Origin: Trichosphaerium sp. ATCC 40318
Lineage: Eukaryota > Discosea > Flabellinia > Trichosidae
Length of the DNA stretch: 64,000 bases
Assembly (NCBI GenBank): GCA_038496445.1
Contig: JALMLS010000242.1
Span: 1-64,000, forward strand
Direction: 5' to 3'
Shown: positions 58,840 through 64,000 of the stretch, piece after piece
How positions within the stretch are numbered: the first letter of the stretch is position 1
Layout: each line of letters begins with the position of its first letter
The notes under the pieces: model-generated
The model's input: the letters and a program-made list of their open reading frames with translations, nothing else
Told to the model about the DNA's origin: nothing
Database searches by the model: none
Translations under genes and position numbers: made by a program

Positions 58840-61112
58840 TTAATTTGATTTTATCAAAGAAGTGTTGATTTCTCTTCTTGGCACCGGTGCAAACATACGC
58901 AGTATCTTCCAATCCTTGTATTTCTTAGCACGTGTATTTTCAGAAAATTACAAAAAAACGTACTCATCTTCAGTTTTTCAGCTAAGTACTGCTGTTTGCA
59001 TTGGCGCTCTAGTTCTTTATACACTCTAGTTTCCTTTTTTTGTGTAAGTGGATTAGATCTTGTTGTTTGTTTTACTCTTATCAGCTTTACTCTATCATTG
59101 CATGTGCATAGAGAAGGAAACTTTTTACATTTCTTGCAACGATTGTCAGCTGTACTTGAAATACAATTGAGGATTTCATTTAAAACACCTTTGTAGTCTA
59201 TGGCATCTGCTCGTTGCAAACAACGTCTCCAATTGAAGGGAAGAACCCTTGCCCAAACCTTTTCTAGAGCTTCAGCGCGCACTCTTTTGAAAACCTGATT
59301 CCCCCTTGCGTGTGCCTCCAGAAAACCCTCATATGCTAAGTCGACTTTATCCTTGTTTTGTTTCGACATACAATAGTATGCCATCACAAAAATGAATGAG
59401 TACAAGTCATCCTTTGGTGTGTATGCATTACTGGAGAGGTACTAGCCCACGCTTCATACAATTGTGGAGCGAACATGAGACCCCCACTTAAACTAATTCG
59501 TCCAGTATCTGTTGTGGCGGCTCCCCAATCAATCAACATGTACCGTGGTTTTTCTTCTTTGCAAGTTGGTGGTAGTAGCATGATATTCGAAGTAGATATG
59601 TCTCTGTAGAAAATAAGAATGAGTTGTAAAAGGAATAGATAATATGTGGTTACTTGTGGATAACACCTCTACTGTGAACAATCTCAAGAGTTTCAATTAT
59701 GTGTTTTGCAAGTAACTCAAAGTCAAACTCAGCGTCTCTGTAGCTTTGACAAATACAATCCATTGCAAATCCTACACCTGGGCTTCACCAACCTAAACAG
59801 CTTGAATAAAGTAGTATTGGTTGATTTGGAAAGAAATCGTTGATAAACACGTACAACTTTTGGAACACCAGGAACATCTTTGAGAAGATGTAATATTCTC
59901 ATTTCTCGATCCATTTTTGGCTTTATTGGGTCACCCTTATTAAAGTAATTCTTGAACGCAACATACTTTGGAGGATCATTGTTGGACAAGTATATCATGT
60001 AGACTGCTCCATGAGCACCTGTACCAAGCACTTTTCGAGGTACATACGCAAACCCATTGATTGTAAATACTTTCGAAATATATCCAAGATCGCCAAGCTT
60101 GTAATTTAACAAACTTACCAAATGCTTTAGCCCTTCACCTGGAGCATCTGAATCAATTAAATCCATTTCGGGCGTCGAATAATACATGGGTTTGTATAGA
60201 TGTCCTTGTGGCAATCTTGAAAAATTGAATTTTCTGATAATTTTGAAGTATTCCATACACAAATTCACGACGAGGTTGGGCTTTAAGGGTTCTATGCATG
60301 GCACTCCATATCATGCCTTTATCATGTGCGGTGAATGAAGCTAATAACACAATAATAAGCAACAAATAAACCAGTCATTTGCATACCGTTGCCTTCCAAT
60401 ATGTCCCAAGTTAACACGTGATGATACAATGTACAATCTCTTTCACGAATCGTTTTGAGTTGTGGTATGATTCGAAAACAATTTGGAAGAAATGATTTGG
60501 CATCTGGAACAACATTTGCACGAATATTTGGACAAATATCATCACGTGATAAAAATGATGCGAAATCAGCAGTGTATTTGTCAAGAGAACATGATTTGAG
60601 CTTTAACATCATCAATTGAAATGTTTGACATGACTCAATGTATTGCTTAGACGTTTCAGGATGACAAAATGAGTGTTGATATTCTGTTTTCTCAGCAATG
60701 GAATGTGCAATGGCAGGATACCCTTACGAAAACAATTAGAAAAAAAAATCAAACAGTAAAAGGTCATACCTTGCATCGTCCTCTGCCTCAAGGATGTATC
60801 TCTCAATAAATTCAAGTACAGCTGCTCGTTCTCATTTTCCATCACTCTTTGGCGTTTGTGTTCGTATTCATTTTCTTCTTCAGCACAATGCTGTCTTTTG
60901 TTTTGAAGAATTCGTAATTCTGCTTTTATTTCTTCAACTTCCTTGCTCAGTTTTTTTTTGAGCTCTTCAGATATGATACTATCGCCAGGTCTTTCGTTTT
61001 TGGCTTCTACTAATTCATGAGTTGAAACCTTGCTGTGTATTTCGGTTTGTTCAGTACCAGTGGTCTGTTTGTTGCAAGCATCAAACACCATATCAATCAT
61101 TTCTGCCGTCAT
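58840..61112 (-). CDS. FunK1-like protein kinase (tandem copy 1)
   Basis: Starts MTAEMIDMVFDACNKQTTGT with a coiled-coil (EELKKKLSKEVEEIKAELRI). A helical FunK1-type region follows (CSLDKYTADFASFL, TLYHHVLTWDILEG), then the kinase: VLGTGAHGAVYMIYL, YVAFKNYF (Lys), HSRGVIHKDISTSNIM (HKD for HRD) and YMLIDWGAATT (DWG for DFG, typical of FunK1 kinases). The C-lobe includes DLYSFIFVMAYYCM and a Cys cluster CKKCKKFPSLCTC that could bind zinc. The last exon ends SLIKSN at 58840. A one-base shift seems to exist near 60225: KIQFFKI stops in one frame while SRLPQGHLYKPMYYSTPEMD continues in another. One T fewer in TTTTT would mend it. This is either an assembly error or an inactivating change. Confidence 0.7.
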
Positions 61113-61349
61113 TATGCTGTGCTAATAAAGTAAGCAAACAAGCGATTTAGAAAGTAGGTATTGCAGAAAACTGGATCTTAAATAAAATACTGATAATTGC
61201 TTATACTGTAGTATGCACGCGCAGGTGCAGTGATTAAAGCGATTTAATTGTTGTGTAGATTGAAATTATTAAAAACAACTCAAAATAAGGTTTTTAGGTT
61301 TACGCCATAAGGACACGCACAAAGAAACCTGTTAGGCTAAAATTATCTA
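61113..61349. promoter_or_regulatory. Upstream region of the kinase gene
   Basis: Presumed promoter of the minus-strand kinase; no distinctive element seen. Confidence 0.3.
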
Positions 61350-61570
61350 TTATAAGACGTTTCCCGACTGTTCTAACTTGCTTGCTTCTGTGTACTTTAG
61401 CTGACTTGTCGAATTACGTAGAAGGTTGTTTACCTTTTTAAGTAAGGTCAGAACATCACACAAAAACCACCAAGGTTTTTTTCCAACGTTCTGTAGGCAC
61501 ATGCCTCTTTTGGAAACCTTAGTTACCACTATTTTAATGGAATGTGATTCGATGTTGGGGTTATCGGAAT
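61350..61570 (-). CDS. Possible Bro-N-like domain fragment
   Basis: A 73-residue exon after an acceptor-like TTTTCCAG reads VNSDNPNIESHSIKIVVTKV, then GMCLQNVGKKPWWFLCDVLT LLKKVNN, ending SGNVL at TAA/TAG. The core PWWFLCDVLTLL resembles the Bro-N signature (pWFva.DV...L). Bro-N domains are common in DNA viruses, phages and mobile elements. No in-frame start exon was found (the nearest ATG, in ATGACTACCGACGAAC at ~61640, joins out of frame), so it may be a fragment. Confidence 0.35.
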
Positions 61571-61599
61571 TGACCTGGAAAATCGACAAAAAAGATTAC

Positions 61600-62390
61600 T
61601 GATAATCACGTTTTCATTAGTTCGTCGGTAGTCATAACCTGAACATTCTATGGCTCAATATTTGATAAAATGGATCCAGGTGAATCAAATATTTGTGGCT
61701 TGTTACAATGTACTGAATGCTTATTGTGATTAGATTAGGCAAAAAAATGAGATTATCAATATTCTTTTTGGTCGATAATCCTCAATTCCTTCCTTTAGTT
61801 TACATTTGAAATATCCGCGCTGCATTGTTGTATTTATTAGGAGCAGTTGAGCATGAGCAGCAAGACTGGACACTTGTAGATATATCACAAAGTGCAAAAT
61901 TCACAGATCTTAGGTTCCCTTGGAAAGTTTCAAATCCGTCAAATCTGACACATTAGGGAATGACACGTACGTCAGGAATTGACTCATAATATTGATAGTG
62001 TCAAAGCCAACAGTTCTGGGATCTTAATAATTTGAACTTGCAGCTTTATTTGTCGACCTCATATCCACTCCCTCCTACACTGGCTAGTTGTTCATTCCCA
62101 ACTATCTTATAGACAGCTATACTTCTGTATAGAGTTACACAAAGTTTTCAACGCCTACTGGTAAGCATGCGAGAAGTTTCGTTTCCGTGTGTTGTACCAG
62201 ATCTCTAATTGCTAGTAAGATAGTAAAGACGCGCAGAATAGGGTTTTAAGCGCATTGAAAGTAAAATATCTCAACGCAATGCAAGTAAATCATAACACGT
62301 ATCAACTCAAACGGATACGCTGGTGGTTTTATTTAAGTATACAACGTAGGTTTCGTATCGAATACATATCTATAAGCGTGAGCATTCAGA
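61600..62390. other. Intergenic region, no gene seen
   Basis: No exon chain, repeat or RNA signal recognised. Confidence 0.4.
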
Positions 62391-62625
62391 TTACTCTAGC
62401 ACGCCAATTTCGCCATTCCCAGGTCGTGCAATAGCCCATTGCTTTTCCTGTAATCTGCCTCCACCACAAATTCCTGCAATTACGAGTGTAAAAAGGGCGA
62501 TACCTACTCAAGCATATCCTTTCGTTGTTACTACAACAGCAAACAGGTGATCTTATGAAACTTTGCACCTCTACAGCAACAAAAGCGAGCACTACTAACG
62601 CAAGGAGAAGGTGAGCTAAGCGCAT
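62391..62625 (-). CDS. Small secreted Cys-rich protein
   Basis: ATG at 62625 opens a strong signal peptide (MRLAHLLLALVVLAFVAVEV), then SFIRSPVCCCSNNERICL. Either a 39-nt intron then yields RICGGGRLQEKQWAIARPGN ending GVLE (stop 62391), or the unspliced frame continues CRNLWWRQITGKAMGYCTTW to a stop at 62386. Both give 66-79-residue secreted products with several cysteines. Function unknown; antimicrobial or effector-like peptides have this shape, but nothing specific is recognised. Confidence 0.5.
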
Positions 62626-62639
62626 TGTTGATAGTATTT

Positions 62640-63586
62640 TATGGCTAGAAAAGGGCGAAAACGACCCGATTTGACATCAAAGAAACCTAAAAAAGGAAGC
62701 GATCTTTCCCAACTAGCGCCTACCTAGAGAGAGTTAGTTAGTTATCATTGTTGGCCGCTACGCGTAGTAGATATTTACTTGACAACTAAAAGCAAAAGAA
62801 CTGCTCTATCAAGGACATCCTGAGTTTAACTACGTGGGCCACAACGTTATACTAATTGCGTAAAAGTTTCATCATGCTGGGACTATTGGACAATCTTTGC
62901 TGATTAGCGTTTGTTTAAGTGTGCAACGATGTTCATGAGCACTCCTATAACATTTGCAGCGCTTACACGTTTATCTATCTTTTATTTTTGTTCTCAACAA
63001 TCGTTACAATTGACTGCAACAGTATACCCGCGCGTAGAGTTATCTATTTTTTAGGTTTAAAGCTGCGGAAAAAACCCTGGAAGCGACTTTAAGATCAAAA
63101 CAAAGAAATATCTCGACAAGGCGACCTTCTAACATTGTGACCTTCCTCAAAACCTTTTCAATACCTCATGTTATACGTGATGGGGCGCTATACTCTCACA
63201 GTGACGGACAAAATGAGTTTACGACTATAAGCCAAAGTCAACCACAAATTTGTTTTTGGAAGACTTCTAGTGCGCTAGTAGACTCCACAACGACAAAAAT
63301 CGGAGATTGATATGTCTATTTTGAGTAAGTCTAGAAAATTAGGGAAACGAAAGTAAATTTTTAATTAGTCGCTGCCACGTTAAACTGGAACATACGATTC
63401 GATAAACTTGACATGCTTCGAATTGACTTGAACACCAAAAAAGGAAAAACTGCGTACTGTCTAAAACTAGCGTTACACACTCAATAACGAAGCGCAGGTA
63501 CGTCTGACTTTAACGTCCTATAAAGCTATAACTCGCTAGTAAGTATTAACACGCCTTAGAAGCAATACAAGACAGTACAATTCGCT
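62640..63586. other. Intergenic region, no gene seen
   Basis: About 950 bp with no exon-like frames on either strand. Confidence 0.4.
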
Positions 63587-64000
63587 ATGAAGCTTTTCGT
63601 ATTTGCTCTTTGCTACATAGCTGTTATTCACTGTATTATCTCCGTTGTGGGCTGTACTGTAACGCCAGATACTGAAGTTGAAGACACAAGCAGCGCTGGC
63701 TTTACCGTTTGCGGTAAAAACCTTGGTACGTAAACAACAGCATTGTAACGCAGAAACACTCGAAACAAATAATCTCAGAAATTCGCGGAAAGGCTTGTTA
63801 CGCTCAAGTGGCGATTGTAAATAAAATTGCGGGCATTGTAAGGTACCAATCTAGCAATGTAAATTAAGATGTCTCTTATTGCTATTTAGAACACAAATGC
63901 CTGGTTTTCTAGATAAAGCATCTATTGTTATTTCTGCTGGAGTGACAGGAGGCGTGTATTTTCATGGCTCAGGAATAGTATCAACTGCTGTAAGCAATAA
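63587..64000 (+). CDS. Secreted protein, 5' part only (runs off the window)
   Basis: Exons 63587-63713, 63779-63842 and 63890 onward join in frame. Signal peptide MKLFVFALCYIAVIHCIISV is followed by VGCTVTPDTEVEDTSSAGFT, ACYAQVAIVNKIAGIVRTQM and ASIVISAGVTGGVYFHGSGI. Phases at both introns match. No family is recognised. The 3' part lies beyond the window. Confidence 0.65.

Noticed and set aside
1-64000. CRISPR arrays, insertion sequences, operons or ribosome-binding sites
   Set aside because: The DNA is nuclear eukaryotic with spliceosomal introns; no spaced direct repeats or transposase frames were seen.

Overview
The window is nuclear DNA of an AT-rich unicellular eukaryote. Nearly every gene is split by short GT-AG introns (mostly 45-90 nt, T-rich before the acceptor). 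TAA, TAG and TGA all serve as stops, so the code looks standard. Mitochondrial (COX17, BCS1), GPI-anchor (PIG-L) and vesicle-traffic (Arf, DEP-TBC) genes exclude a bacterium or virus. C-type lectin domains, Roc-COR GTPases, a cAMP-receptor-like 7TM protein and FunK1-like kinases fit an opisthokont or amoebozoan protist, but I cannot name the lineage. Gene models were spliced by eye; a join is given as certain only where reading frame and family alignment agree.

Layout, left to right. 0-8 kb: an F-box/Rab-like fusion, an orphan F-box/LRR first exon, a protein tyrosine phosphatase and BCS1. 8-26 kb: a class-3 lipase inside a 1.7-1.8 kb inverted duplication whose arms (8.3-10.1 and 23.8-25.5 kb) enclose 13.7 kb of accessory genes: a two-domain C-type lectin, an unknown protein, mucin-like exons, a G-alpha-like/BTB fusion, a 7TM receptor-like gene, a shortened TauE/SafE gene and a degenerate EF1A-like GTPase. 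27-31 kb: a GPI-anchored mucin, PIG-L and COX17. 31-41 kb: a DEP-TBC RabGAP, an F-box/LRR gene with a frameshift, an ABA4-like membrane protein and an Arf with altered switch II. 41-48 kb: a secreted two-module protein, an LRR relic, F-box/NHL and F-box/LRR proteins. 48.4-54.4 kb: the most striking locus, MORN repeats followed by Roc, COR, a PARP catalytic domain and a receiver-like domain, readable as one gene. 55-64 kb: a LamG/mucin GPI protein, tandem FunK1-like kinases (one dead and 5'-truncated), a Bro-N-like fragment and small secreted proteins.

Three themes recur. First, GTPase domains are joined to ubiquitin-ligase adaptor or effector domains (F-box-Rab, G-alpha-BTB, MORN-Roc-COR-PARP), and several have lost key GTP-binding or catalytic residues. 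Second, the cell surface is covered by Thr/Pro-rich, probably GPI-anchored proteins, with GPI-synthesis gene PIG-L next to one of them. Third, the palindrome CACGTG is about ten-fold over-represented, mainly in introns and upstream regions, and forms the donor of several GC-AG introns.
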